A DNA stretch of 64,000 bases from Gordonia sp. 'Campus' (GCF_022206305.1 NZ_JAKOIW010000014.1:83268-147267), one strand, 5' to 3'; counted from the first letter of the stretch, positions 44,748-55,001 are shown. Translations and numbers: made by a program. Notes: generated from the letters alone by a model not told the origin.

Positions 44748-45788
44748 ATGACGGGTACTGCCCGCCGCATTTTCCATCGCCGCGCGACCACCGCCGCGAT
44801 GCTGCGTACGACCTCGTTGGTCGTCGCGGTGTCGGCGATGCTCGCTCTGGTGACCGGTTCGCTCCAATCGGGCGATGCCGGCGCGGCTCCGGCACGGGCC
44901 GTCATCGAGCGGGTCAGCTCCGAGGGGCCCCATCAGTACGCGGTCGACGTCTACTCGGCGGCCATGCGCAAGACCATCAGGGTCCAGGTCGTGACGCCGC
45001 GAGTCGATGCGGGTCCGCGTCCGTCCCTGTACCTGCTGGGCGGTCTGGGCGAGGAGGACGCCGAGAACAGCATCTGGTCGATCAAGACCGACATCCCCGG
45101 GTTCTACGCGGACAAGAACGTCAACGTGGTGATGCCGATCGCCGGGAACGGCAGTCTGTACACGGACTGGCAGCGCGACGATCCGACCCTAGGTCGATAC
45201 AAATGGGAGACATTTCTCACCCGTGAGCTCCCTCCGCTGATCGACGCTCGATTCTCGGGCAACGGAATTCGGGGGGTTGCCGGCCTGTCGATGGGGGCGG
45301 GCGCGGCTCTGGTCCTCGCGGTCCGCAATCCGGGCTTCTATCGCGCGGTGGCGGCGTACAGCGGTTGTTTCACGACGACGGGGCCGGCGGGGCAGGCATA
45401 TCCGCGCGGGATCGTCGCGGGATTCGGTGGCAATGCCGACAACATGTGGGGCCCGCCGGCCGATCCGGCATGGGCGGCGCACGACGTCTTGTCGCACGCC
45501 GGAAAGCTTCGGGGTACGACCCTCTACGTCTCGACCGGAACGGGGCGGTCCGGCAAGTACGACGCCCCCGGGTATCCGGGCAATTCGAACCCGGTCGACC
45601 GGCAGGTCGTCGGCGGAGCGATCGAGTTGGGGTCGCTGTGGTGCACCCAGCAACTGGACGGCCGACTCCGGCAGTTGAACATCCCGGCGTCCATCCGCTA
45701 CATCGACCCGGGGACCCATGCATGGCCTTACTGGGTCGACCAGCAGCGAGAGAGCTGGCCGACCCTGCGACGAGGTCTGGGGTTGTGA
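44748..45788 (+). CDS. Mycolyltransferase, antigen 85 / corynomycolyltransferase family
   Basis: 346 aa. An Arg-rich N-terminus plus hydrophobic segment (about 18-48) is an export signal. Alpha/beta hydrolase core of the Ag85 esterase family: LYLLGGLGEEDAENSIW, PIAGNGSLYTDWQRDD, and the nucleophile elbow GVAGLSMGAGAAL with Ser181; the catalytic His is in PGTHAWPYW. These enzymes transfer mycolyl groups between trehalose and other acceptors outside the membrane. GGAGG about 12 nt upstream of ATG. Its placement beside a glycosyltransferase and PapA-like proteins suggests acylation of a new glycolipid. Confidence 0.85.
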   Translation: MTGTARRIFHRRATTAAMLRTTSLVVAVSAMLALVTGSLQSGDAGAAPARAVIERVSSEGPHQYAVDVYSAAMRKTIRVQVVTPRVDAGPRPSLYLLGGLGEEDAENSIWSIKTDIPGFYADKNVNVVMPIAGNGSLYTDWQRDDPTLGRYKWETFLTRELPPLIDARFSGNGIRGVAGLSMGAGAALVLAVRNPGFYRAVAAYSGCFTTTGPAGQAYPRGIVAGFGGNADNMWGPPADPAWAAHDVLSHAGKLRGTTLYVSTGTGRSGKYDAPGYPGNSNPVDRQVVGGAIELGSLWCTQQLDGRLRQLNIPASIRYIDPGTHAWPYWVDQQRESWPTLRRGLGL

Positions 45789-45914
45789 CCGTGGCAAGTC
45801 CGTTCGAGACGTTGTCGTAAGACATGCGGGGGTGCGGGGCCTCAGGGGAGAGGCGGCGGACCTCAGCAGAACACCTGTCGGGGGCCGAGACGTGTGCGAA
45901 CACGAAAGGTAGTG

Positions 45915-47423
45915 ATGGAATACACCGAGCTGACTGATTATTCGATGCCCGGCGGCACTGTGACCGCGTGGGAGCCGCAGGTCGACGCCGAGGAATGGCT
46001 CACCGATTCGCGGCAGCTGTCGTACATGCACCTCGAGCACGCTCGCCGTGCGGTCCGCGAGGGGTCGGACTGGTACAGCCAGTGGATCGGCACCGCCTTC
46101 CGTATCGAGCGCCCGCTGGACCGGGAAGCGCTCTCGCGCACGCTGGTCGCGTGGTACCGGCGGCACGAGGCCTTCCGGACGTCGGTGCGGGTCCACGAAC
46201 CCGAGCACCTGCAGGGCGACCTGACCCGCATCACGGTGTCCGCCGACGCGGTCACCGTGTGTGAGAAGGCTTTCGGTGCCGACCTCGCGCCGACCGAGGT
46301 GTCCGACCTCGTCATCGACTACTTCAACCGGACCGTCACCCCGCTGAGCTGGCCGCACTGCATCGCCGTGACGGTCGAGCCGACCGGCGACGACACCGGC
46401 TTCCTGCTGGCGTTCGCCGCCGACCACACCGTGATGGACGCCTACACACAGGTGTTCGCCATCCGCGAGCTCACGGCGCTGTACACCGCCGAGGTCTCCG
46501 GGGAACCGCACGCGCTCGCCGACTTCGGCAGCTACCTGGACTTCAGTGACGCCGAGCGCAGGCTGGGCGAGCAGATCGACGCGAACAACGCCGCGGTCAG
46601 CCAGTGGCGCAGCTTCTTCGACGACACCCCCACCGCCACCCAGCCCGAACCGATCCCGCGTTTCCCCCGCTTCGACGTGCCGGCCGACGCGCCGCGCACG
46701 ATCACGACGAACCGTGTGCCGGACAACGGCTTCCAGGCGACCCTGTCGCACTGGCTGCTCGACGCGACCGAGACCAAGGCCTTCGACGCCGTGTGCAAGG
46801 GCGCCGGTTCGTCGATGACGGCGGGGATCTACACGGCTCTGTCCATGACGTCGGCAGCCCTGTCGGGCACCGCCGATCTCCGGTTCATCGGCCCGGTCCA
46901 CACCCGCAACGCCATCGAATGGGGCGAGGCGGTGGGATGGTTCGTGGGGATCATCCCGGTCGCGGTGCGGCCCGGGCAGCCCTCGAGGTTCACCGACGCC
47001 CTCACGGCCGTCGCCGCCACCTCCGCACAGTACAAAGCCGTGGGGGCAGCACCTTTCGCGCCCGTCGCCGAACTCATCGGCGGGGACGTCACCCCGCCCG
47101 GATTCGTCGTGTCCTACATCGACCTCCGTCACGCCGAAGGTGCGGCCGAGTGGACGCCGCGCCAGGCGCGCGTGCTCCGCAGTGCGACTCGTGACGCCGA
47201 CGAGGTGTACTTCTGGATCAACCGCATCCCGACCGGGCTGAACGTGTCCGCGCGGTTCCCGGCCGACGCCTCGGCCGAGGCCGTGGAGGTCTTCCTGTCG
47301 ACCTTCCATCAGATCCTGAAGAAGATCGTCGCCGACGGGGACTGCGAGTACGTCTACGGACCGGCTCCGGCCTCGGTCGCCGTCGTCGACCCCGGACAAT
47401 CGTCAGCCGCGCTCAGCAACTGA
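45915..47423 (+). CDS. PapA-like condensation-fold acyltransferase, first of three
   Basis: 502 aa. Condensation fold: WYRRHEAFRTSVRVHEPEH is the conserved first-block motif, and the catalytic His171/Asp175 lie in FAADHTVMDAYTQV (H-x3-D, with Ala in place of Gly after Asp). C-terminal blocks FVVSYIDLRHAEG and YFWINRIPTGLNV are shared with the next two genes. PapA proteins acylate sugars such as trehalose with acyl groups. ATG is chosen for GAAAGG 7 nt upstream. Ends overlapping the next gene (TGATG). The substrate is unknown. Confidence 0.8.
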   Translation: MEYTELTDYSMPGGTVTAWEPQVDAEEWLTDSRQLSYMHLEHARRAVREGSDWYSQWIGTAFRIERPLDREALSRTLVAWYRRHEAFRTSVRVHEPEHLQGDLTRITVSADAVTVCEKAFGADLAPTEVSDLVIDYFNRTVTPLSWPHCIAVTVEPTGDDTGFLLAFAADHTVMDAYTQVFAIRELTALYTAEVSGEPHALADFGSYLDFSDAERRLGEQIDANNAAVSQWRSFFDDTPTATQPEPIPRFPRFDVPADAPRTITTNRVPDNGFQATLSHWLLDATETKAFDAVCKGAGSSMTAGIYTALSMTSAALSGTADLRFIGPVHTRNAIEWGEAVGWFVGIIPVAVRPGQPSRFTDALTAVAATSAQYKAVGAAPFAPVAELIGGDVTPPGFVVSYIDLRHAEGAAEWTPRQARVLRSATRDADEVYFWINRIPTGLNVSARFPADASAEAVEVFLSTFHQILKKIVADGDCEYVYGPAPASVAVVDPGQSSAALSN

Positions 47424-48877
47424 TGCCCGACGCCCGGCAGCGCGGCGCTTTCGCGCCCGAGTTCAGCGAATCGGGTTCGTTGATCGCCCGGCTCGGTGAC
47501 CATCTCGTCGGCGGGTACACCGTCGAATGGGGCCTGCGCGATCCCGAGCGGGTCGGTGCGGAGTCGGTGCACTGGGACACCGGGGTGTCGTTCCTCCAGT
47601 CCGATCACCTGACGGCGATGGAGGCCGTCCGCGGCCACGGCAGACCCCACACCGGGTTCATCGTGGCCGCGGCACGATTCGACATCCCGCTCGTCGACGA
47701 GGCGATGGCCGCAGCTCTCACCGACTTCGTCCGGCGGCACGAGGAATTGCGCAGCCACTACCGCTCGGGTCCGGCCGGTCCGCAACGGTGGGTCGCGCCC
47801 CCGGAGGTGTTCGAGATCGTCACCGCCGAGACGCAGCCGCGATTCCTCGACCACGACGACCTCGGCGACTGGGTCGGTCGCCGGGCGTCGGAAAATGCTC
47901 GGGCCGACGAGATCCCGGGTTCTTGGTGGGGTGCGGCCGCGAACGAGTCCGGCTTCACCTTCTTCTACGCCACCGATCATGCACACGGCGACGGCTATTC
48001 GTGCGTGCTCGCAGTGGCCGAGATCGCCGCGCTCTATCGGGGACACCGCACCGGAGTCCCGCCCGAGCTCGAGGCGGCGGGATCGTTCGGCGACGCGGTG
48101 CTGGCCGAACGCCGCGCGGCAGTCGCACTCGACCCGGGCGATGACCGGATCTCGGTGTGGCGGGAGGCGCTGGGTATCAACGACGGTCGGGCGCCGCGGT
48201 GCCCGATGGAGCTGGGCCTGACCGACGACCAGCCGGAGCCGTCGGTCTCGGTGGACGTCGAGTTGCTCGACGAACAGGCACTCGCATCGTGCGATGCGCG
48301 CCTGGGGATCACGGGAGGTGGTTTCTCCGGACTGATCTTCGCCGCACTGGCCCGCCGCCACCACGAGATGACCGGCGACAAGGAGTTCTTCGTGTCGACC
48401 GTGCTCGCGACCCGCGCACCGGAGAACACGTGGACGCAGGGCTGGTTGTGCAACTTCGCCCCTGTCGTCGTCGACATCCCGAGTGGCGAGGACACGTCGT
48501 TCGATTCCCTGATACGCACTGCCACCGGCACGATGCGATCGGCGCGTCGCGCCGCGGGGGTGCCCGCCCATGCCGCGCTCGCGCAACTGGCGGCCGAAGG
48601 CGCGTTCCGCGGTCTCGACGGCAGTCCGTACATGGTGTCCTACACCGATCTCCGTCGACTTCCCGTCGCCGGGGACCCGGTTGTGGCCTCGATGCAGATG
48701 TTCAGTGCGCTGGGGCACACCCGGAACGCGAACCTCTGGTTCACGCGAAGCGCGAGCGGTCTCGCGGTACAGTCCCAGATCCCCGACAATGGCGTCGCCC
48801 GTGCTGCGATCGTGGAGCATCTCGGCCGGGTCGCGGAGATACTGACCGAGTACGCACGGGAAGGGGATTCGCGGTGA
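47423..48877 (+). CDS. PapA-like condensation-fold acyltransferase, second of three
   Basis: 484 aa. VRRHEELRSHYRSGPAG corresponds to the first block of the upstream paralogue. His186/Asp190 sit in FYATDHAHGDGYSCV, a full H-x3-DG motif. C-terminal YMVSYTDLRRLPV and NLWFTRSASGLAV match the shared blocks. ATG overlaps the previous stop, and the stop overlaps the next GTG (GTGA), so the three genes are translated as a unit. Similar in length to PapA1/2/3. Confidence 0.8.
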   Translation: MPDARQRGAFAPEFSESGSLIARLGDHLVGGYTVEWGLRDPERVGAESVHWDTGVSFLQSDHLTAMEAVRGHGRPHTGFIVAAARFDIPLVDEAMAAALTDFVRRHEELRSHYRSGPAGPQRWVAPPEVFEIVTAETQPRFLDHDDLGDWVGRRASENARADEIPGSWWGAAANESGFTFFYATDHAHGDGYSCVLAVAEIAALYRGHRTGVPPELEAAGSFGDAVLAERRAAVALDPGDDRISVWREALGINDGRAPRCPMELGLTDDQPEPSVSVDVELLDEQALASCDARLGITGGGFSGLIFAALARRHHEMTGDKEFFVSTVLATRAPENTWTQGWLCNFAPVVVDIPSGEDTSFDSLIRTATGTMRSARRAAGVPAHAALAQLAAEGAFRGLDGSPYMVSYTDLRRLPVAGDPVVASMQMFSALGHTRNANLWFTRSASGLAVQSQIPDNGVARAAIVEHLGRVAEILTEYAREGDSR

Positions 48878-50187
48878 AGCTGTCGAGTTCGGAGACCTGG
48901 GAGGTCGAACCGGGAGAACTCGTCCGGTGGCAACCGGTGCCCGGGGGTGGCGTCGTCCGATCGGGCGCCCCCGTCTCGGAGAACGAACGGTTCCATCTGG
49001 ATTCGGTGTCGCAGGGGCAGCCGGGATGGATCGCGCTCACCCTCGAATTCCCGGAACGGCTCGATGAAGAGGTGCTCGGCGAGGTCGCGACGACGGTCAT
49101 CGCCCGGCACGACGTGCTCCGCAGTCACTACGTGCGGACCGCCGCGGGGTATCAGCGCGTCCTGCACGCCGCCGTCGATGTGAAAGAGGCCTTGCGCGAA
49201 CCGGATTCGGGTCTCGGCCCCCGGGCGTTCGCCGAGCGGCTGAGCGGCTCCATCACCGCGACATGCGATCCGTTCGAACCGATGCCACACTTCCTCGCCG
49301 CCGTCCTGCGGTCGTCGACCACGACGCTGGTCTGCGGTTTCGACCACTGCTATGTGGATGCCCGGTCCCTCGCGCTGCTGTCCGGCGAGATCTGCGAGCT
49401 GCTCGCCGGCCGGACGCCGGCGCCGGCCGAGTCGGGGCTGGAGGCGTTGCGGCGCGTCGCCGAGGTGGAGGCCTCGGTGACCGCCGACGACCCACGGCTC
49501 GGTGGGTGGGAACAGTTCCTGGCCGCCGCCGGGTGGACCGTCCCGGAGTTCCCCCTCGACCTCGGCGTCGACCCGGGGGCGACGGCAGACATGCACACGA
49601 TGGTCGCGACCCTGCTGCCGGCCGAGGCCGCGCGCGAGTTCAGCTCGACGGTCCACCGACACGGTGCGCGGACCTATCCGGCGGTGCTCACCTGCGCGGC
49701 CCGGGCGATCGAGTCCCTCGGAGGTCCCGGCGAGGTGCCGACCGTCGTCCCGACCGGTACCGGCGCAGGTCCCGGCTGCGTCGGATGGTCGGTGGGCAAC
49801 GCGCCCCTGCGGATCGCGGCGGGCTCCGACGACCTGTTCTCGGCGATGCGGGCCAACACCGAACGGCTGGCCGCGGCCCTGCCGCTTGCGGAGATCGGCC
49901 TCACGCCCGTCTACGGCGCCTTCGGACATCTGCTGCGTCCCGGTCGCAACGACGTGTTCATGATGTCCTACGTCGACTACACCCGAATGCCCGGACCACA
50001 CCCCGGAGTGCGTGCGGAGCAGGTGTCGAGCTCCAAGGCCACCGACACCGCGCAGTGGTGGTTCTGGCGGGACGCGGACGGCATCCACGTGCGGGTGCGG
50101 CATCCGCACACCGACCGCGCGGTCGAGGCGCTGGGCGCCACCCTCCGGGAGATGAGCGCGCTGATCGCCCAGGTCGTGGTCCGGTAG
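48874..50187 (+). CDS. PapA-like condensation-fold acyltransferase, third of three
   Basis: 437 aa, the shortest. [16 protein letters not shown] is the first block, and His158/Asp162 lie in [15 protein letters not shown] (H-x3-D with Ala after Asp). [13 protein letters not shown] and [13 protein letters not shown] are the shared C-terminal blocks. The GTG start overlaps the previous stop by 4 nt with GGAAGGGG upstream. Ends 11 bp before the cysS start, where the cysS -10 (TAGGAT) lies inside its last codons. Last gene of the block. Confidence 0.78.
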   Translation: MKLSSSETWEVEPGELVRWQPVPGGGVVRSGAPVSENERFHLDSVSQGQPGWIALTLEFPERLDEEVLGEVATTVIARHDVLRSHYVRTAAGYQRVLHAAVDVKEALREPDSGLGPRAFAERLSGSITATCDPFEPMPHFLAAVLRSSTTTLVCGFDHCYVDARSLALLSGEICELLAGRTPAPAESGLEALRRVAEVEASVTADDPRLGGWEQFLAAAGWTVPEFPLDLGVDPGATADMHTMVATLLPAEAAREFSSTVHRHGARTYPAVLTCAARAIESLGGPGEVPTVVPTGTGAGPGCVGWSVGNAPLRIAAGSDDLFSAMRANTERLAAALPLAEIGLTPVYGAFGHLLRPGRNDVFMMSYVDYTRMPGPHPGVRAEQVSSSKATDTAQWWFWRDADGIHVRVRHPHTDRAVEALGATLREMSALIAQVVVR

Positions 50188-50198
50188 GATGGCCGGTC

Positions 50199-51590
50199 GT
50201 GACCCTGCGCCTGTATGACACCGAATCCCGAGAGGTGCGCGACTTCGTGCCGCTGCACCCAGGCCAGGCGTCGGTGTACCTGTGCGGGGCGACGGTGCAG
50301 GGTGTTCCCCACATCGGTCACGTGCGCAGCGGTATCGCCTTCGACATCCTCCGACGCTGGCTGACCCACCAGGGTCTCGACGTCCTGTTCGTCCGCAACG
50401 TCACCGACATCGACGACAAGATCCTCCGGAAGGCCGCCGACGCCGGCCGGCCCTGGTGGGAGTGGGCGGCGACACACGAGCGCGCCTTCGACGACGCCTA
50501 CCGCGCGCTCGGGGTGCTGCCCCCGTCGGCGGAGCCCCGGGCGACCGGATTCGTCACCCAGATGGTCGAGTACATGGAGCGGCTCATCGAGCGCGGACAC
50601 GCCTACGTCGCCGACGGCAACGTGTACTTCGATGTGCGGAGCCTGCCCGATTACGGATCGCTGTCCGGGCACAAGCTCGACGACGTCCACCAGGGTGAGG
50701 GTGCGGGCACCGGGAAGCGCGACCCGCGGGACTTCACCCTGTGGAAGGCGGCCAAGCCCGACGAGCCGTCGTGGCCGACGCCGTGGGGCCCCGGGCGCCC
50801 CGGCTGGCACCTCGAATGCTCCGCCATGGCCACCAGCCTCCTGGGGCCCGAATTCGACATCCACTGCGGTGGCATGGATCTGGTCTTCCCGCATCACGAG
50901 AACGAGATCGCCCAGGCGCACGGTGCGGGAGATCCGTTCGCGCGCTACTGGTTACACAACGGCTGGGTCACCATGGGTGGCGAGAAGATGAGCAAGTCAC
51001 TCGGCAACGTGGTCTCGATCCCCGCGATGCTGCAGCGGGTGCGGGCCGTCGAACTGCGGTACTACCTCGGTAGCGCCCACTATCGGTCGATGTTGGAGTA
51101 TTCGGCGGGAGCGCTGACCGAGGCGGCCGCCGGATACCGCCGGATCGAGTCGTTCGTCGAACGGGTCGCCGCGCGAGTCGGTGACGTGGTCGTCGGCGAC
51201 GTCGATCCCGAGTTCGTGGTCGCGCTCGACGACGATCTGGGTGTCCCGGCTGCTCTTGCCGTGGTGCACAACGTGGTTCGGCAGGGCAACACGGCCCTGG
51301 AGTCCGGTGACGGCGCCGCGGCGCTTGCGGCGGCCTCCTCGGTGCGCGCGATGACCGGCATCCTGGGAGTCGACCCGCTCGACGACCGGTGGGCGGGTTC
51401 CGCCGACGATTCGGCCGCGAACTCGGCGCTCGATGTGCTGGTGCGAGCGGAACTACAACGGCGTGCGGATGCGCGCGCCGCCAAGGACTGGACCACCGCG
51501 GACGCGGTGCGGGACCGGCTGGCCGAGGCCGGTATCGAGGTCACCGACACCCCCGATGGTGCGCAATGGGCGTTGAAGGGTGAGGCGTGA
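50199..51590 (+). CDS. cysS: Cysteinyl-tRNA synthetase (CysS)
   Basis: 463 aa. Charges tRNA-Cys. Class I signatures [14 protein letters not shown] and the KMSKS loop ([14 protein letters not shown]) flank zinc-binding residues in [20 protein letters not shown]. Opening [20 protein letters not shown] is typical of the actinobacterial enzyme. GTG at 50199 is 8 nt after TAGGAT (50185-50190), so a leaderless mRNA is likely. The mshC ligase is related, but the length and C-terminal anticodon domain ([20 protein letters not shown]) favour CysS. Its stop overlaps rlmB. Confidence 0.95.
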   Translation: MTLRLYDTESREVRDFVPLHPGQASVYLCGATVQGVPHIGHVRSGIAFDILRRWLTHQGLDVLFVRNVTDIDDKILRKAADAGRPWWEWAATHERAFDDAYRALGVLPPSAEPRATGFVTQMVEYMERLIERGHAYVADGNVYFDVRSLPDYGSLSGHKLDDVHQGEGAGTGKRDPRDFTLWKAAKPDEPSWPTPWGPGRPGWHLECSAMATSLLGPEFDIHCGGMDLVFPHHENEIAQAHGAGDPFARYWLHNGWVTMGGEKMSKSLGNVVSIPAMLQRVRAVELRYYLGSAHYRSMLEYSAGALTEAAAGYRRIESFVERVAARVGDVVVGDVDPEFVVALDDDLGVPAALAVVHNVVRQGNTALESGDGAAALAAASSVRAMTGILGVDPLDDRWAGSADDSAANSALDVLVRAELQRRADARAAKDWTTADAVRDRLAEAGIEVTDTPDGAQWALKGEA

Positions 51591-52540
51591 TGGCAGGCAA
51601 TTCCAAGCGTAGGGGTGCGATCCGCAAGGACGGCACCAAGAAGGGGCAGACCGTCGGCTCCGGCGGTCAGCGCCGCCGCGGTCTCGAAGCCCGCGGTGCG
51701 ACACCGAAAGCCGTTGACCGGCCGTACCATCCGGCGCACAAGCGCGCGAAGGCCGCCTCGAAGTCGGCGGCCGGCCGCGGTGGCGCACGCGCCAAGGACG
51801 AGGGTCCCGAGTACGTGTTGGGCCGTAATCCCGTGGTGGAGTGCCTGCGCGCAGGCGTCCCGGCGACCGCCCTCTACATCGCGACCAACGCCGAACCCGA
51901 CGAGCGCGTCGCCGAGGCGGTCAAGATCGCCGGCGACTCGGCGATCTCGATCCTCGAGGTCGGCAAGCCCGAGCTGGATCGGTTGTCCACCAACGGCATG
52001 CACCAGGGCATCGCCCTGCAGGTGCCCGAGTACGAGTACACCCATCCCGACGACCTGATGGCGCAGGCGAAGGCGAGCGGGACCCCGCCGCTACTGGTCG
52101 CTCTCGACAACATCACCGATCCGCGCAACCTCGGTGCGGTGATCCGCTCGGTGGCCGCATTCGGCGGTCACGGCGTGGTCATCCCGGCGCGCCGCAGCGC
52201 CAGCGTGACGGCCGTCGCCTGGCGTACCAGCGCCGGTGCCGCCGCGCGTCTCCCGGTCGCCCGCGCCACGAATCTCACCCGGACGCTGAAGGACTGGGCC
52301 GAGTCCGGTGCGCAGCTCGTCGGCCTCGACGCCGACGGGGACGTCACCCTCGACGACTACGACGGCAGTGGCCCGACGGTGATCGTGGTCGGCTCGGAGG
52401 GCAAGGGTCTGTCCCGACTCGTCCGTGAGAGCTGTGACTCGATCCTCTCGATCCCGATGGCCGGTGACGTCGAGAGCCTCAACGCCTCCGTCGCGGCCGG
52501 CGTGGTCCTCGCCGAATTCGCCAGGCAGCGGCGCGGATAA
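51590..52540 (+). CDS. rlmB: 23S rRNA (guanosine-2'-O)-methyltransferase (RlmB-type SpoU)
   Basis: 316 aa. The first ~70 residues are a basic, lysine-rich tail typical of actinobacterial members. A substrate-binding domain follows, from [15 protein letters not shown], and then the SPOUT knot: [20 protein letters not shown], the SAM site [20 protein letters not shown] and [20 protein letters not shown]. Methylates G2251-type 23S rRNA position by analogy. ATG at 51590 overlaps the cysS stop by one base; a GTG one codon earlier is possible. Confidence 0.92.
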   Translation: MAGNSKRRGAIRKDGTKKGQTVGSGGQRRRGLEARGATPKAVDRPYHPAHKRAKAASKSAAGRGGARAKDEGPEYVLGRNPVVECLRAGVPATALYIATNAEPDERVAEAVKIAGDSAISILEVGKPELDRLSTNGMHQGIALQVPEYEYTHPDDLMAQAKASGTPPLLVALDNITDPRNLGAVIRSVAAFGGHGVVIPARRSASVTAVAWRTSAGAAARLPVARATNLTRTLKDWAESGAQLVGLDADGDVTLDDYDGSGPTVIVVGSEGKGLSRLVRESCDSILSIPMAGDVESLNASVAAGVVLAEFARQRRG

Positions 52541-52565
52541 CTCCGCCCGGGAGAGGCGGCTCGCC

Positions 52566-53321
52566 TCATCCCGGTGCCCCGATCGCGAACCCGGCGTCGG
52601 TCAGCGCGGCCCTCACCGCCTGCGCGTGGTGCACGGCTCCCGGGGTGTCGCCGTGCAGGCACACCGACTGTGCCTCGACGCCGATGCTGGTCCCGTCGAT
52701 CGCCGCGATCCGGCCGGTCGTGACGAGTTCCACCACCCGGCGGGCGATCTCGGCGGTGTCGGACAACACCGCTCCTGTCTCGGCGCGGGGGACCAGGGTG
52801 CCCTGTGGGGTGTACGCGCGGTCGGCGAAGGCCTCGGTGACGGTCGCGAGCCCGGCGCGCCGCGCGCGGGCGAGCACCTCGGAGCCGGGTAGTCCCATGA
52901 CCGAGAGCCCAGCGTCGACATCACGGATCGCGGCGACGACCGCATCTGCTTGCTGTTCGTGGCGGACGACGGTGTTGTACAGCGCGCCATGGGGTTTCAC
53001 ATATGCCACCCGGCCGCCGACCGAACGTGCCAGGGCGTCGAGCGCACCGATCTGATAGACGAGATCGGCGATGAGGTCGGACGTCGTCATCTCCATGAAC
53101 CGGCGGCCGAAGCCGCTGCGGTCGGGGTAGGACACCTGGGCGCCGATCCGCACCCCGGCCGCCACCGCGGCCCGGCACGTCTCGTGCAGGTCGGTGGGGG
53201 TTCCGGCGTGGAATCCGCAGGCCACGTTCGCGCTGGTGACGATCTCCAGCATCGCCGCGTCGTCGCCGACGCCCTCCCCGAGGTCGGCGTTGAGATCGAT
53301 GAGGCCGCCGCCGGAGTCCAT
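52566..53321 (-). CDS. pxpA: 5-oxoprolinase subunit A (PxpA, LamB/YcsF family), alone
   Basis: 251 aa. IDLNADLGEGVGDDAAM and NVACGFHAGTPTDLHET are the LamB/YcsF metal-binding blocks; YVKPHGALYN follows, and VCLHGDTPGAVHHAQAV ends it. PxpA cleaves 5-oxoproline together with PxpB and PxpC, usually encoded beside it. Neither is present here, so partners are elsewhere or the function differs. ATG is 6 nt after TAGAAT on the minus strand (53333-53328), a leaderless start. It converges on rlmB. Confidence 0.9.
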   Translation of the reverse strand: MDSGGGLIDLNADLGEGVGDDAAMLEIVTSANVACGFHAGTPTDLHETCRAAVAAGVRIGAQVSYPDRSGFGRRFMEMTTSDLIADLVYQIGALDALARSVGGRVAYVKPHGALYNTVVRHEQQADAVVAAIRDVDAGLSVMGLPGSEVLARARRAGLATVTEAFADRAYTPQGTLVPRAETGAVLSDTAEIARRVVELVTTGRIAAIDGTSIGVEAQSVCLHGDTPGAVHHAQAVRAALTDAGFAIGAPG

Positions 53322-53417
53322 GGAGGCATTCTAGGGCCCGGTCGCGGTGTCGCGACCGGACGATCGGGCGCCTGTCAGCGGCTGGACGAATCGCCCGTGT
53401 CGTCTACGGTGGGGGAC

Positions 53418-54965
53418 ATGGCACTACTGGACAGTAAGGTGACCACGCGTAACGGCGTGGTCGAGGGCGCTCGCGGAAAGCGGCTGCGCCGGGGGACCAT
53501 CAGCTGGCGCGGCATCCCCTTCGCGGCGCCGCCGGTCGCGCACCGCCGATTCCGTGCACCCGAGCCGGCCCACGACTGGCCGGGCGTGCGCGACTGCACG
53601 AAGATCGGCAAGGCGGCGATCCAGGAGAAGCGGTTCACCGCGATCGCACCCGGCAAGTTCGCGCCGATGGCCGAGGACTGCCTGACGCTCAACGTCTTCT
53701 CGCCGGACTCGTCGTCGTCGAAGCCCCGCCCGGTCATGGTCTTCATCCACGGCGGCGCGTTCATCCTGGGAACCGCGGCGACGCCGCTGTACGACGGCGC
53801 GTTCCTCGCCCGTGCCCAGGACGTCGTGGTCGTGACCGTCCAATACCGCTTCGGCCCGTTCGGTTTCCTCGACCTGAGCGAGTTCGCGACCGACGACCGG
53901 CCGTTCGACACGAACGTCGGCCTCCGCGACCAGATCGCTGCACTGCAGTGGGTACAGGACAACATCGAGGCGTTCGGCGGAGACGCGGGCAACGTGACGG
54001 TCTTCGGTGAGAGCGCAGGCGGGACGTCGGTGCTGTCGCTGCTGTCGGCGCCGTCGACCACCGGTCTGTTCCATCGGGTGATCGCCCAGAGTCCGGCGCC
54101 GGAGCTCATCGTCGAACAAGATGCCGCGACGGTCTACGCCGACGAATTCGTCCGTCTGCTGCGCGACCCGCAGCGACGCTCGAACTCGTTCGAACGCCAC
54201 GAGCCGCCCGTCGACACCGCCGAGGCGCAGCGCCTGCTCACCGCACCGAATCCGGCGTTGCTGCTGGCAGCGGGAAACAAACTGATGCGTTTCGCGACGA
54301 AGACGGCCGGCGGATCGATTCCGTTCGCGCCCATCGTCGACGGCGACCTGCTGCCACGGTCACCGCTCGCCGCTGCCGCCGGCGGCCTCACCCAGCCGGT
54401 TCCGCTGGTGATCGGCAGCAACCGAGACGAGGCGAATCTCTTCGCGAAGCTCTGGAACGTCCTCCCCGACGCCGAGCGGACCCTCATGCGCGTCGAGGAC
54501 GACGAGGTCCGCAAGGAGATCGCCTCGCATTACGAGGACGGCGACCGCGACCGCATCAGGTTGGCGGGTGATTCGATCTTCTGGGCTCCCATGACCGCCT
54601 TCGCCGACGGACACAGCGGCGTGGCGCCGACGTATGTGTACCGGTACGACTATCAGACGAAGATCCTGGAGGCCACCGGCTTCGGGGCGACGCACGCCAC
54701 CGAGCTGTTCAGCGTCTTCGGTGCCTACCGGGCGCCGATGGGCGCCGGCCTGGCCGTGGCCGACTGGCCGGGCAGCGGGCGGGTCACCCAGAACGTCCAG
54801 GGCCGATGGGGTGCGTTCGCGCGCACCGGCGACCCCGGACTCGGCTGGCCCGCGTTCACCACCGGCGAGCGCAAGGTCCTCGTGCTCGACGACCCCGACC
54901 ACGTCGAGGCCGACCCCGACACCCTTCGCCGGCAGGCGTGGTACCGGGTGCACTCGCCGGCCTGA
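53418..54965 (+). CDS. Type-B carboxylesterase
   Basis: 515 aa. Carboxylesterase/lipase family: ISWRGIPFAAPPVAHRRF opening, oxyanion block VMVFIHGGAFILGTAATPLY, nucleophile elbow VTVFGESAGGTSVLSLL with Ser near 198, PLVIGSNRDEANLF with the catalytic acid region, and GFGATHATELFSVFG with the His. No signal peptide. Hydrolyses short or medium carboxylic esters. ATG at 53418 lies 7 nt after TACGGT (53405-53410), with GGGGGA in between as possible ribosome-binding site. Monocistronic, with a repeat-like element downstream. Confidence 0.9.
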   Translation: MALLDSKVTTRNGVVEGARGKRLRRGTISWRGIPFAAPPVAHRRFRAPEPAHDWPGVRDCTKIGKAAIQEKRFTAIAPGKFAPMAEDCLTLNVFSPDSSSSKPRPVMVFIHGGAFILGTAATPLYDGAFLARAQDVVVVTVQYRFGPFGFLDLSEFATDDRPFDTNVGLRDQIAALQWVQDNIEAFGGDAGNVTVFGESAGGTSVLSLLSAPSTTGLFHRVIAQSPAPELIVEQDAATVYADEFVRLLRDPQRRSNSFERHEPPVDTAEAQRLLTAPNPALLLAAGNKLMRFATKTAGGSIPFAPIVDGDLLPRSPLAAAAGGLTQPVPLVIGSNRDEANLFAKLWNVLPDAERTLMRVEDDEVRKEIASHYEDGDRDRIRLAGDSIFWAPMTAFADGHSGVAPTYVYRYDYQTKILEATGFGATHATELFSVFGAYRAPMGAGLAVADWPGSGRVTQNVQGRWGAFARTGDPGLGWPAFTTGERKVLVLDDPDHVEADPDTLRRQAWYRVHSPA

Positions 54966-55001
54966 CCCTTCGAGGCTCGCTCCGCTCGCACCTCAGGGGG
55001 C
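54963..55001. repeat. Dispersed intergenic element, single copy
   Basis: GACCCTTCGAGGCTCGCTCC, then GCTCGCACCTCAGGG, in the 41-bp gap between two convergent genes. The first 11 bases also open the tandem array after canB (34727-34737), and CTCCGC plus CCTCAGGG occur in the array units. Confidence 0.6.

Noticed and set aside
49263..50198. Extension of cysS upstream into the third PapA-like gene
   Set aside because: That frame is Arg/Gly-rich and antiparallel to nothing conserved; the cysS family start is GTG at 50199.
50199..51590. MshC (mycothiol ligase) instead of CysS
   Set aside because: Full-length C-terminal domain and gene order with rlmB favour CysS.
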